A stretch of 64,000 nucleotides of DNA, from assembly GCA_027923965.1 (NCBI GenBank), contig AP026969.1:3906001-3970000 (forward strand). The letters run 5' to 3'. A program made the translations under genes and the position numbers. The notes beneath the pieces were generated by a model. That model was not told the origin of the DNA. It searched no databases and saw only the letters and a list, made by a program, of their open reading frames with translations. This document shows, one piece after another, positions 45,178-53,294 of the stretch; the stretch's first letter is position 1, and each line of letters begins with the position of its first letter. This stretch comes from Comamonadaceae bacterium OS-1 (lineage in GTDB: Bacteria > Pseudomonadota > Gammaproteobacteria > Burkholderiales > Burkholderiaceae_C).

Positions 45178-46467
45178 TGTATGGACCGGAGACATAGGAA
45201 ACAGGTGTGCGAAGACATAGTAAACACCTCCTGTGCGCGTTCAGCGCAAGGAGACCTGAATGCCTTGGACACCGAAAGACCTAATGGACATAAAGCAAGA
45301 ATTCGTTGAGCTGGCCCGCAAAGAAGGAGCCAACCGGCGCGAGCTGTGTCGCCGCTTTGGCATTAGCCCCAAGACTGGCTATGCGCTGCTGGCACGTTAC
45401 GCCCAGGAGGGGGTAGGTGCGTACGCACCCCGCTCCCGCAAGCCTTTGCACAGCCCTGCGCGCACTTCGCCCACGCTGGAGCTTGCCGTCACGCAACTGC
45501 GCGTACAGCATCCTGCATGGGGTGGACGCAAGATTGCCCGCCGCTTGGCCGAGCTGGGCCATGCCGATGTGCCTCCGCCCAGCACTGTCACGGCCATCCT
45601 GCACCGCCATGGCTTGATCACCCCCCAGGCCAGCGCGGCCGCCCAGCACTGGCGGCGCTTCGAACACGAGCAACCCAATGCGCTATGGCAAATCGACTTC
45701 AAGGGCGACTTCGATACCTTGCAAGGGCGCTGCTATCCGCTGACCTTGCTGGACGACCATTCGCGCTTCAACCTGGTACTGCAAGCCTGTCCCAGTGTGG
45801 CCACCACCAGTGTGCAGCCCCACTTGGCCCAGGTATTCGAGCGCTATGGCCTACCGCTGCGTGTGAATGCCGACAACGGAGCCCCTTGGGGCAGCCCTCG
45901 CCAGCCCGGGCAGACCTTGAGCGAGCTCAGTATCTGGTTGATCCGCCTGGGTATCCGGGTCAGCCACAGTGCGCCGTACCACCCGCAAACCAACGGCAAG
46001 ATCGAGCGCTTCCACCGCTCGCTCAAAGCCGAGGTACTGGCAGGGCGCAGCTTTGCAGGCTTGGCGCAAGCGCAATTGGCTTTCGAGCACTGGCGCGGCA
46101 TCTACAACCACGAGCGGCCCCACGATGCGTTGGAGCTACAGACCCCGGCCCAGCGCTACCAGAGCAGCCCAAGGAGCTATTGCGCCACGCTGGCACCGAT
46201 CGAGTACCCCCAAGAGGACACGGTGGCCATGGTCAACTGGAATGGAGAAGTCCGTTTCAAGGGTTTCAAGCTGCGGGTATCCAGTGCGCTGTTCAAGCTA
46301 CCGATTGCCTTCCGAGAAGACCCCGAACAGGTCGGCTGCTACAACGTTTTCTTCTGCCACCAGCGCTTCATGCAGGTCGACTTGAAAGCTTTGCAGGCTA
46401 CCACCTGAAGGACCATTGTGTTTACTATGTCCCTGCACACCTGTTTCCTATGTCTCCGGTCCATACA
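45178..46467 (+). mobile_element. Intact IS481-family insertion sequence
   Basis: 1290-base element with 49-base terminal inverted repeats (45178-45226 and 46419-46467; 46 of 49 positions match), starting TGTATGG and ending CCATACA. A six-base target duplication CTTGGC flanks it (45172-45177 and 46468-46473). It carries one full-length transposase gene. Near-identical ends and an intact gene suggest a recent insertion. Confidence 0.95.
45260..46408 (+). CDS. IS481-family DDE transposase
   Basis: Transposase of 382 residues. The N-terminal helix-turn-helix (about 16-55: NRRELCRRFGISPKTGYALL) is followed by an rve/DDE core: first Asp in LWQIDFKGDF (about 145), second Asp in VNADNGAPWG (about 203), and Glu in HPQTNGKIERFHRSLKAE. 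A basic C-terminal tail follows. GGAGACC precedes the ATG. It fills the IS and is not broken. Confidence 0.95.
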   Translation: MPWTPKDLMDIKQEFVELARKEGANRRELCRRFGISPKTGYALLARYAQEGVGAYAPRSRKPLHSPARTSPTLELAVTQLRVQHPAWGGRKIARRLAELGHADVPPPSTVTAILHRHGLITPQASAAAQHWRRFEHEQPNALWQIDFKGDFDTLQGRCYPLTLLDDHSRFNLVLQACPSVATTSVQPHLAQVFERYGLPLRVNADNGAPWGSPRQPGQTLSELSIWLIRLGIRVSHSAPYHPQTNGKIERFHRSLKAEVLAGRSFAGLAQAQLAFEHWRGIYNHERPHDALELQTPAQRYQSSPRSYCATLAPIEYPQEDTVAMVNWNGEVRFKGFKLRVSSALFKLPIAFREDPEQVGCYNVFFCHQRFMQVDLKALQATT

Positions 46468-47055
46468 CTTGGCCAAAGAAAAGGAACCAAAAGAAAGGCC
46501 ACCCCCACTACCTGCGCCCCGCCGCTTGCGCGTCGGGGAACCTGCGGTGCTCGCTTTGGGCGGGGTCTGGCTAAACTCGCCTGCGGCTCAAACAACGCCA
46601 GCCCTGATCCGCCCAAAGCTGTGCTCCTCGGCGCATCTAGAGGGGGACCCCGGATACGGGATCGGCGGCGCAAAGCGCCGCGTCGCGCCTAGGGCGCGAA
46701 CGAGCAGCCGTGCGCCAGCCGTGTGCCGTTCGGATTCAACCCTTCTCAACACCACCCCCATCTCGCGCCCTAGGCGCGATGCCCGGCTGCGCCGGGCCGT
46801 TCCCGCTCCCCGGGGTCCCCATCTGTATGCGCCGAGGAGCGCAGTGGCAGGCGGATCAGGGCTGGCGTTGTTTGAGCGCAGCGAGTTTAGCCAGACCCCG
46901 CATTCCACGAGCACCGCAGGTTCCCGCAGCGCCAGCGGAGGGCGCAGACAGTTGGGGCGCCTTTCTTTTGGTGACTTTTCTTTTGCGCAAAAGAAAAGTT
47001 ACTGCGCCGCCGGGCGCAACTCCCGGCCGACGATGCACAGTGACGAGCCCAACCG

Positions 47056-48432
47056 ATGACAAGCCTTTACACAAAAAGCGCCCTACTCCCCACAGGCTGG
47101 GCCACAAACGTCCTCCTCCAATGGAACGTCAACGGTGAACTCACAGCAGTCACCCCCAACTCCACCCCTGGCAGTACGCCCCAAGCAGCAGGCCCCGTCC
47201 TCCCCGGCCTGCCCAACCTCCACAGCCACGCCTTCCAGCGCGCCATGGCCGGTCTCACAGAATTCCGGGGTGCCGCCCAAGACAGCTTCTGGAGCTGGCG
47301 CACGCTGATGTACCAGTTCGCCGCCCGCCTCTCCCCCGAACAGGTCGAATCCATAGCCACCTGGCTCTACATCGAAATGCTGGAAGCGGGCTACACGTCG
47401 GTCTGCGAATTCCATTACCTGCACCACAGCGCCGACGGCACGCCCTACGCCGACGATGCCGAGCTGTCCAAAGCGCTGCTGCGCGCTGCAAAAACGGCAG
47501 GCATCGCCATCACCCTGCTCCCCGTGCTCTACCAAACCAGCGGCTTCGGCGGCACGCCGCCCACCACCGGCCAGCGCAGATTCATCCGCTCCACCGACTC
47601 CATGCTGCGCCTGCTGGAAACGCTGAAACCCCTGTGCGATGCCCAAGGCGCAAGGCTGGGATTAGCCCCCCACTCCCTGCGCGCCGTCCCCCCCGACAGC
47701 CTGCGCGAGGCCGTGGCCGGGCTGCACGCCATGGACGCATCCGCGCCCGTGCACATCCACATAGCAGAGCAAACCGCCGAGGTCGATGCCTGCCTGGCCT
47801 GGAGCGGTCAGCGCCCGGTGGAGTGGCTGCTGGACCACGCGCCGGTCGATGCGCGCTGGTGCCTCATCCACGCCACCCACATGGTTGACGCCGAATACCA
47901 GCGCGCAGCGGCCAGCGGCCCGGTGGCGGGCATCTGCCCCAGCACCGAGGCGAACCTGGGCGACGGCCTGTTCGACATGCCACGCTGGCTTGGTGCAGGC
48001 GGGGCCTGGGGCCTGGGCTCCGACAGCCATGCCTGCGTCAACGCCGCCGAAGAGCTGATGCTGCTCGAATACGGCCAGCGCCTGCAGTTCCGCCAGCGCA
48101 ATGTGCTGGCCAGCGCCGACCACAGCCAGGTCGCCACCGCCACCCTGCTGCAAGCCGTGGCGGGAGGCGCGCAGGCCTCGGGCCGCGCTGCGAAGGGGCT
48201 TGCCGTAGGTCAGCGCGCCGACTTCTGCGTGCTCGACGCGCAGCACCTGGCGCTGGCAGGGTTGAACGCGCCCGAGATGCTGTCAGCCCACATCTTCGCC
48301 AGCCACCGCACATCGGCGCTGGAGGCCGTCTGGGTCGGCGGTCAGCAACGCGTTAGCCAAGGCCGCCACCCGCTGCACGACGCAGCCGCCGCTGCCTTCG
48401 TCCAAGCCCGCACCCAACTCACGCAAGGTTAA
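47056..48432 (+). CDS. hutF: Formimidoylglutamate deiminase
   Basis: Amidohydrolase that removes ammonia from N-formimino-L-glutamate to give N-formylglutamate. 458 residues with LPGLPNLHSHAFQRAMAGL (metal His pair, about 51-69), GYTSVCEFHYLHH, VHIHIAEQTAEVDAC, and GSDSHACVNAAEEL (catalytic Asp). It pairs with hutG for the two-step route to glutamate. The IS and inverted repeat separate it from hutI by about 2 kb, so it may now need its own promoter within that region. Confidence 0.95.
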   Translation: MTSLYTKSALLPTGWATNVLLQWNVNGELTAVTPNSTPGSTPQAAGPVLPGLPNLHSHAFQRAMAGLTEFRGAAQDSFWSWRTLMYQFAARLSPEQVESIATWLYIEMLEAGYTSVCEFHYLHHSADGTPYADDAELSKALLRAAKTAGIAITLLPVLYQTSGFGGTPPTTGQRRFIRSTDSMLRLLETLKPLCDAQGARLGLAPHSLRAVPPDSLREAVAGLHAMDASAPVHIHIAEQTAEVDACLAWSGQRPVEWLLDHAPVDARWCLIHATHMVDAEYQRAAASGPVAGICPSTEANLGDGLFDMPRWLGAGGAWGLGSDSHACVNAAEELMLLEYGQRLQFRQRNVLASADHSQVATATLLQAVAGGAQASGRAAKGLAVGQRADFCVLDAQHLALAGLNAPEMLSAHIFASHRTSALEAVWVGGQQRVSQGRHPLHDAAAAAFVQARTQLTQG

Positions 48433-48434
48433 CC

Positions 48435-49238
48435 ATGCAAGCCTTCACATTCATCCCCGGCACCCAGCCGCTGCTGATCTCCATGCCCCACGTCGGCACC
48501 TACCTGCCGCCCGCGCTGGCCGCGCGCCTGACCCCCACCGCCCGGCAGGTGCACGACACCGACTGGCATCTGGAGCGCCTGTACAGCTTTGCCCAGGAGC
48601 TTGGCGCGTCGGTCCTCATCGCCACCCATTCCCGCTACGTGATCGACCTGAACCGCGACCCGTCGGGGGCCAGCCTCTACCCCGGCCAGAGCGTCACCGG
48701 CCTGTGCCCGGTGGACGACTTCGACAACCAACCGCTGTACCAGGACCCCGCCGATGTGCCCAGCACCGCCGAGATCGCCCTGCGCCGCGACACCCTATGG
48801 CAGCCCTACCACCAGCAACTGCACGCCGAGTTGGCGCGTATCAAAGCCGTCCACGGCAAAGCGGTTTTGTGGGACGCACACTCCATCCGCTCCGTGGTGC
48901 CGCGTTTCTTCGACGGCAAGCTGCCGGATTTGAATCTGGGCAGCGGCAACGGCAGCAGTTGCGACCCCGCGATGTCCGCCGCGCTGCTGGCGATCGCACA
49001 AAACGCCCCCGGCTACACCGCCGTACTCAATGGCCGCTTCCAGGGCGGCTACATCACCCGCCACTACGGCCAGCCCGCGCAGAACATCCACGCCATCCAG
49101 CTGGAGATGACCCAAAGCAGCTACATGCAGGAAGCCATGCCCTTCGACTACCTGCCCGAGGTGGCGGCGGGCATCCAACCGCATCTGCGGCGGATGGTGG
49201 AGGCGGCGCTGGAGTTTGGGTTGAACAACGGACGGTAG
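48435..49238 (+). CDS. hutG: N-formylglutamate deformylase
   Basis: Zinc-dependent amidohydrolase that yields glutamate and formate, the last step of this hut route. 267 residues with ISMPHVGTYLPP (metal His, about 15-26), DTDWHLERLY, the DLNRDPSGASLYPGQ motif, and LWDAHSIRSVVPRFF. It starts three bases after hutF. The last 40 bases, and the sequence after the stop, are repeated 0.8 kb downstream. Confidence 0.95.
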   Translation: MQAFTFIPGTQPLLISMPHVGTYLPPALAARLTPTARQVHDTDWHLERLYSFAQELGASVLIATHSRYVIDLNRDPSGASLYPGQSVTGLCPVDDFDNQPLYQDPADVPSTAEIALRRDTLWQPYHQQLHAELARIKAVHGKAVLWDAHSIRSVVPRFFDGKLPDLNLGSGNGSSCDPAMSAALLAIAQNAPGYTAVLNGRFQGGYITRHYGQPAQNIHAIQLEMTQSSYMQEAMPFDYLPEVAAGIQPHLRRMVEAALEFGLNNGR

Positions 49239-49275
49239 CCCAGTGGGGTCAGACCATCCATGCGCGCCGAAAAAC
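49183..49275. repeat. hutG-tail direct repeat, left copy
   Basis: The hutG 3' end plus the bases after it recur at 50022-50120. Shared words are GGCGGCGCTGGAGTTTGGG, GACGGT-GCCCAGTG, and CATGCGCGCCGAAAA. The decayed hipA segment lies exactly between the copies. Confidence 0.8.
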
Positions 49276-49322
49276 TGTTTCGGAACGCCCCTAAACCGCA
49301 TGCGTGTTCTGACCCCTCTGGG
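49239..49322. repeat. GGGTCAGA-bounded inverted-repeat element 2
   Basis: CCCAGTGGGGTCAGA (49239-49253) pairs with TCTGACCCCTCTGGG (49308-49322) with one mismatch. It has the same inner words and size as the element after hutI. It starts one base after the hutG stop codon. Confidence 0.72.
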
Positions 49323-49436
49323 CGGTTAAACATCCCAAAGACGACCACCACGCAACAGGCATGGCGGGTCGCCATCGGGGCAGCGGATGTTCCGAATGCC
49401 TCGGAATACAGCACGCTAAATCCAGCCCCTGTGCCA

Positions 49437-50022
49437 ATAGATGTGGCACAAGCAGCTCTACTTTGGCGGGCGCGCAAGACAAGGCTTCGATTGCCATCTT
49501 TGACGGCAGCACCCCGTTTTTGCCCCAGGGCATGGCCCCGGCGTGGCCCAGTGCGCACAGACTATCCGCCAGTACAGCGCCAGTGCCGCCCTGGACCTGC
49601 GGGCCTTCGCGCAGTGGATTTTCTTCAACCTCTACGTGGGCAACAACGACAGCCACGCCAAAAACCTCTCGGTCTACGAGCGGCCCGGCGAAGGCATGCG
49701 CCTCACCCCGTTCTATGACCTGATGTGCACCCGCATCTACCCCGGCCTGTCCAGAGAGTTCGCCTTCAACATGGGCGGCACCCTGCTCCCGGGTGACATC
49801 GGCAAAGCCCAGGTGCAGGACCTGGCGGTGCAGATCGGCATGGGGGCGAAATACCTGCAATCGGTGGCACTGGAACTCGCGGCCAAGGTGCCCGATGCTG
49901 TCGATCAAGCCACCCAGGACATCGCCCCCTACCTAGGCAAAGGCGGGCAGAGCTTTGCAGACAAACTCGCCATGAAGGTGAATTCGATGACCAAACGCAC
50001 AGCCGCTCGCATTGGCGCTTAA
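49437..50022 (+). pseudogene. Decayed hipA-like kinase toxin
   Basis: Two pieces in different frames. The first (about 49437-49550) reads STLAGAQDKASIAIFDGSTP then FLPQGMAP, like the N-terminal HipA block before the ATP-binding region. The second (about 49543-50022) reads AFAQWIFFNLYVGNNDSHAKN, LTPFYDLMCTRIY, and the normal C-terminal end. NDSHAKN is the HipA catalytic loop. The middle (roughly 100 residues or more, including the substrate-binding segment) and the true N-terminus are absent, and no hipB antitoxin is seen. It is therefore a deletion remnant. Confidence 0.8.
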
Positions 50023-50401
50023 TCTGGCGGCGGATGTGGCGGCGCTGGAGTTTGGGGTGACTTTCCGTTAAGCCCCCACGGGACGGTCGCCCAGTGCGAC
50101 CACCCATGCGCGCCGAAAAGTGGGTGGACAGGACGGCCTTATACAGCGCACCCAATCGCCAATGGGGGGGAGGAATTCAAGCGCACACCATCCAGCACCC
50201 CGTTCAAACCGCCAGTTTGGGTCATACGTCACAAAAACTTCCAGAAAATCGTATACAACTGAATGCATAATTTTGGGGCTTGATGACCCATGCCTTTGCA
50301 AACCGCCACCAGCGGTATGTAAAGGCTTTTTTCTAGGCACAAGGCTCCTACGCCTTTGTCATCGGCGAATCCCTCAAAACACCAACCCAGGAACATTTCC
50401 C
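50022..50401. other. hutG-tail repeat (right copy) and empty spacer
   Basis: The second copy of the hutG-tail repeat covers about 50022-50120, starting at the last base of the hipA stop. The rest, up to the lipoprotein gene, is less GC-rich in its second half (around 50240-50270), where a promoter for that gene could lie. No gene, RNA or clear hairpin is seen. Confidence 0.65.
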
Positions 50402-50875
50402 GTGAAGTCTCTCTACCTCTCCGCAGCAGTTCTCATGCTCTCCGGCTGCGCATCCGTCATGAACGACACCACCAGCCCCGTCAAAATTGAAACAAAAACC
50501 GAGACAGGCGAACTGGTCAAAGGCGCGGAGTGCACGCTCACCAATGACAAAGCATCCACCACCGTCAAATCCGGTGAAATCGCCAATGTTCGACGCTCCA
50601 ATGCCGATCTCGACATCACATGCCTCCATCCTGCCAACCCAGATGCCGTCGCCAAAGCCACGTCGCGCGTGAACGGCGGAATGTTTGGCAATATCCTGCT
50701 CGGTGGCGGTATCGGCATGATCGTCGACCACAACCGCGGCACGGCGTACTCCTACCCGGCCTGGATTCAATTGGTTTTCGGCAAAACACTGGCATTCGAC
50801 CGGCGTGACGAAAAAGACGGCCAACCCGTACCACCGGTGCCCGCACCCGCAGTCACAGCGACCAAGGCGCCCTGA
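50402..50875 (+). CDS. Small predicted lipoprotein, unknown function
   Basis: 157-residue product with lipobox LSGC (about 13-16). The mature part has the pattern KGAECTLTNDKAS ... IANVRRSNADLDITC, which resembles a PEGA-like beta domain with two Cys, then a Gly-rich hydrophobic stretch (GGMFGNILLGGGIGMIVDH) and a Pro-rich end. The GTG start at 50402 has AGGA nine bases upstream and gives a compact signal peptide. No specific role is known to me. Confidence 0.72.
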   Translation: MKSLYLSAAVLMLSGCASVMNDTTSPVKIETKTETGELVKGAECTLTNDKASTTVKSGEIANVRRSNADLDITCLHPANPDAVAKATSRVNGGMFGNILLGGGIGMIVDHNRGTAYSYPAWIQLVFGKTLAFDRRDEKDGQPVPPVPAPAVTATKAP

Positions 50876-50978
50876 TCGCATAGTCCGTCAACACGATGCC
50901 GTATCGGGTCTGCGGCATCGTGCCCTGCCAACTGGCAGACTTGCAATCCTCCACTTGGGTGCCAGCTAGAGCAGAGAT

Positions 50979-51809
50979 ATGGACACCCCCACCGCCACCT
51001 TCCTAGCCCTCCTGCTCCTCGCCACCATCTGCATCCTGGGCTGGTTCACCCCCCAATGGTGGGTGGCGCGGCGCAGGCGCAAGATCCGGCAGCAGCCTTT
51101 CCCGGCTGCCTGGCGCACCATCTTGCGCCGCCGCGTGCCGCTGGTGCGGCGTATGCCCGCCGAACTGCAACTCCAGTTGAAACAGCAGATGCAGGTCTTC
51201 ATCGCCGAGAAGGCGTTTCTGGGCTGTGCCGGTTTAACCATCACCGACGAAATGCGGGTGGTGATTGCCGCCCAGGCCTGCCTGCTGGTGCTGAACCGGC
51301 CTACCGGCCTGTACCCGCACCTGCGGCAAATTCTGGTCTACCCGGGCGCGTTTGCGGTGCAGCGCACGCACAGCGATGGCGTGGTGCAGCGCGAAGAGCG
51401 GCAGGCGCTGCTGGGCGAATCCTGGTCGCAAGGACAGGTAATCTTGTCGTGGTACGACGCGCTGGAGGGCGCGACCACACCCGGCGATGGGCGCAACGTG
51501 GTGATCCACGAATTTGCCCACCAACTGGACCAGGAAAAAGGCCATGCCAATGGTGCGCCGCACAGGAGCCGTAACGCCGACCCGGCCCGCTGGTCCCAGG
51601 TGTTCCACGCGGCCTACGCCAAACTACGGCGCGAGGCCCATGTGGGCGAACCCGGCCTGCTGAACCACTACGGCGCGCAAGACCCGGCCGAGTTCTTCGC
51701 CGTGGTGTCTGAGGTGTTCTTCGAACAACCGGCGGAGTTGCAAGACTACGACCCGGCGCTGTACCAGGAGCTCAGCGGCTACTACCGGGTAGACCCGGCG
51801 GGCTGGTGA
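50979..51809 (+). CDS. MtfA-like M90-family zinc peptidase
   Basis: 276 residues with one N-terminal membrane segment (about 5-24), a basic stretch, and the metallopeptidase core VIHEFAHQLDQEKG (HExxH, about 174-187) with a downstream Glu in FFAVVSEVFFEQP. MtfA in E. coli interacts with the glucose regulator Mlc; whether this protein does so is unknown. The membrane anchor is extra compared with cytosolic MtfA. Confidence 0.87.
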   Translation: MDTPTATFLALLLLATICILGWFTPQWWVARRRRKIRQQPFPAAWRTILRRRVPLVRRMPAELQLQLKQQMQVFIAEKAFLGCAGLTITDEMRVVIAAQACLLVLNRPTGLYPHLRQILVYPGAFAVQRTHSDGVVQREERQALLGESWSQGQVILSWYDALEGATTPGDGRNVVIHEFAHQLDQEKGHANGAPHRSRNADPARWSQVFHAAYAKLRREAHVGEPGLLNHYGAQDPAEFFAVVSEVFFEQPAELQDYDPALYQELSGYYRVDPAGW

Positions 51810-51834
51810 CAACAGCTTTCAAACAAAACAACCT

Positions 51835-51859
51835 CCCGTGCTGATCCCATCAGCACGGG
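51835..51859. terminator. Perfect hairpin (repeat copy I) between convergent genes
   Basis: CCCGTGCTGAT and ATCAGCACGGG form an 11-base perfect stem with a three-base loop, with A/T-rich flanks on both sides. It lies between the M90 peptidase and the outer-membrane factor genes, which converge, and suits a two-way terminator. The core resembles repeat copy J rather than copy H. Confidence 0.75.
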
Positions 51860-51883
51860 AAGCTCTCATTTAAATAGCACGCC

Positions 51884-53293
51884 TCACTTCGCCGCTACAG
51901 CTTCCCCCGTCCAGCCCCCACCCAGCACCTTGTACAGCGTGACCTCGTTGGCCAGGCGGGACAGCTGTGTGCCGATCAACCCCTGCTGCGCGGCATACAG
52001 ACTGCGCTGGGTCACCATCACGTCGAGGTAGCTGTCTACGCCGCGCTGGTAGCGGGCGTTGGACAGTTGGAAGCTGTCCGCCGTGGCATCCACCAGGGCT
52101 TGCTGGGCGCTGAGTTGGTCGCCCAGGTTGCTGCGCTGGGCCAGGGCATCGGCCACTTCGCGGAAAGCGGTCTGGATGGTTTTTTCGTACTGGGCGATGT
52201 GGATGTCGCGGGTGACGGTGGCGATGTCCAGGTTGGCCTGGTTGGCACCGCCGTCGAACAGCGGCAGGGTGATTTGGGGCACAAAGCTCCAGGCTCCGGC
52301 ACCGGCTTTGAACAAACCGGCCAGATCGGTGCTGCTGCTGCCCGCCGACGCGGTGAGGCTGATGCGCGGGTAGAAGGCGGCGCGGGCTGCGCCGATGTTG
52401 TAGCTGGCGGCTTGCAGCGTGTGCTCGGCCTGCAGGATGTCGGGGCGGCGCTGCAGCAAGTCGGACGGCAAACCCGCAGGCAGATCGGGCAGCGCGCTGA
52501 CGCGCGTGGCCAGGCCGGTGGGGGCCAGGTCCGCAGGCACGGCGGTGCCCAGCAGCAGGGCCAGGGCGTTCTGGTCCAGCGCCACCTGGGCGGTGTAGCT
52601 GGCCACATCGACGCGGGCAGATTCGACACTGGTTTGCTGCTGGCGCAGGGTCAGTGCCGAGTCGGTGCCCAGCTCGAAGCGGCGCTGGGTGAGGCCATAG
52701 GTGTCGCTCTGGCTTTGCAGGGTTTGGCGGGCCAGGGCCAGGCGGTCCAGATCGGCCGACCAGGTGAGGTAGGCGCTGGCGACTTCGGCCACCAGGCTGA
52801 TTTGCGTGCTGCGCCGGGCCTCGGCGGTGGACAGATACGACTCCAGGGCCTGGGCGTTGAGGCTGCGCACGCGGCCAAACAGGTCCAGCTCGTAGGCACT
52901 GGTGCCTATGCTGGCGCTGTATTGGTGGCCCACCACGGCCTGGCCGGTGCCAGAGAGGCTGGCCGGGGTGCGGCTGGCGCTGCCACTGCCGGTGGCGTTC
53001 AGGGTGGGCCAGGCGGCCGCATCCTGCACCCGGTACTGGGCGCGGGCCTGGGCGATGTTCAGCACCGCCACGCGCAGGTCGCGGTTGTTGGCCAGGGCCA
53101 GGTCGATCAGGCTGCGCAGCTTGGCATCGGCGAAGAAGTCGCGCCAATCGATATCGGCGGCCTGGCCGCTGGCCGAAGCGGTAGGGAATACCGCAGGCAC
53201 GGGGGCCGCCGGGCGTTCGTAGTGCGGTGCCAGGCTGCTGCAGCCCGCCAACACGATGGCGAGTGCAAGGCTGGTCAGTTTAAAAAATGGCAT
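51884..53293 (-). CDS. Outer-membrane efflux lipoprotein (NodT/OprM type)
   Basis: TolC-like outer-membrane factor, 469 residues, with lipobox VLAGC (about 14-18) and two TolC repeat halves rich in Ala/Leu coiled coil. Typical motifs include [38 protein letters not shown] (about 300-318) and the C-terminal [14 protein letters not shown] 53293 gives the lipoprotein signal; the longer frame lies inside the pump gene. It is the last gene of the MFP-RND-OMF operon, one base after the pump stop. Confidence 0.93.
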   Translation of the reverse strand: MPFFKLTSLALAIVLAGCSSLAPHYERPAAPVPAVFPTASASGQAADIDWRDFFADAKLRSLIDLALANNRDLRVAVLNIAQARAQYRVQDAAAWPTLNATGSGSASRTPASLSGTGQAVVGHQYSASIGTSAYELDLFGRVRSLNAQALESYLSTAEARRSTQISLVAEVASAYLTWSADLDRLALARQTLQSQSDTYGLTQRRFELGTDSALTLRQQQTSVESARVDVASYTAQVALDQNALALLLGTAVPADLAPTGLATRVSALPDLPAGLPSDLLQRRPDILQAEHTLQAASYNIGAARAAFYPRISLTASAGSSSTDLAGLFKAGAGAWSFVPQITLPLFDGGANQANLDIATVTRDIHIAQYEKTIQTAFREVADALAQRSNLGDQLSAQQALVDATADSFQLSNARYQRGVDSYLDVMVTQRSLYAAQQGLIGTQLSRLANEVTLYKVLGGGWTGEAVAAK

Positions 53294-53294
53294 C

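Larger units (their letters stand above)
45132..47028. repeat. Large imperfect inverted repeat, interrupted by the IS
   Basis: Without the IS the element is about 600 bases. Its ends match inversely (GGCCGGGA ... GGCAGTAACTTTTCTTT at the left; the complement at 46986-47028). Inner arms include a perfect 25-base match between 46589-46613 and 46851-46875, plus matching words around 46541-46578 and 46883-46922. Small hairpins (CGCCTAGGGCG type) fill the centre. Frames through it look like chance. It fills the hutI-hutF gap; no RNA gene was recognised. Confidence 0.75.

Noticed and set aside
45132..47028. CRISPR array
   Set aside because: Repeats are inverted and of unequal length, with no regular direct-repeat/spacer pattern and no cas genes nearby.
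46418..47059. Open frames inside the large inverted repeat
   Set aside because: They begin within the IS end, carry Arg/Pro/Ala-rich sequence dictated by hairpins, and appear on both strands; no protein family is evident.
49260..49718. Two open frames of 120-150 residues upstream of the hipA fragment as separate genes
   Set aside because: Only a short part of one frame (STLAGAQDK...) resembles HipA; the rest is frameshifted remnant or repeat.
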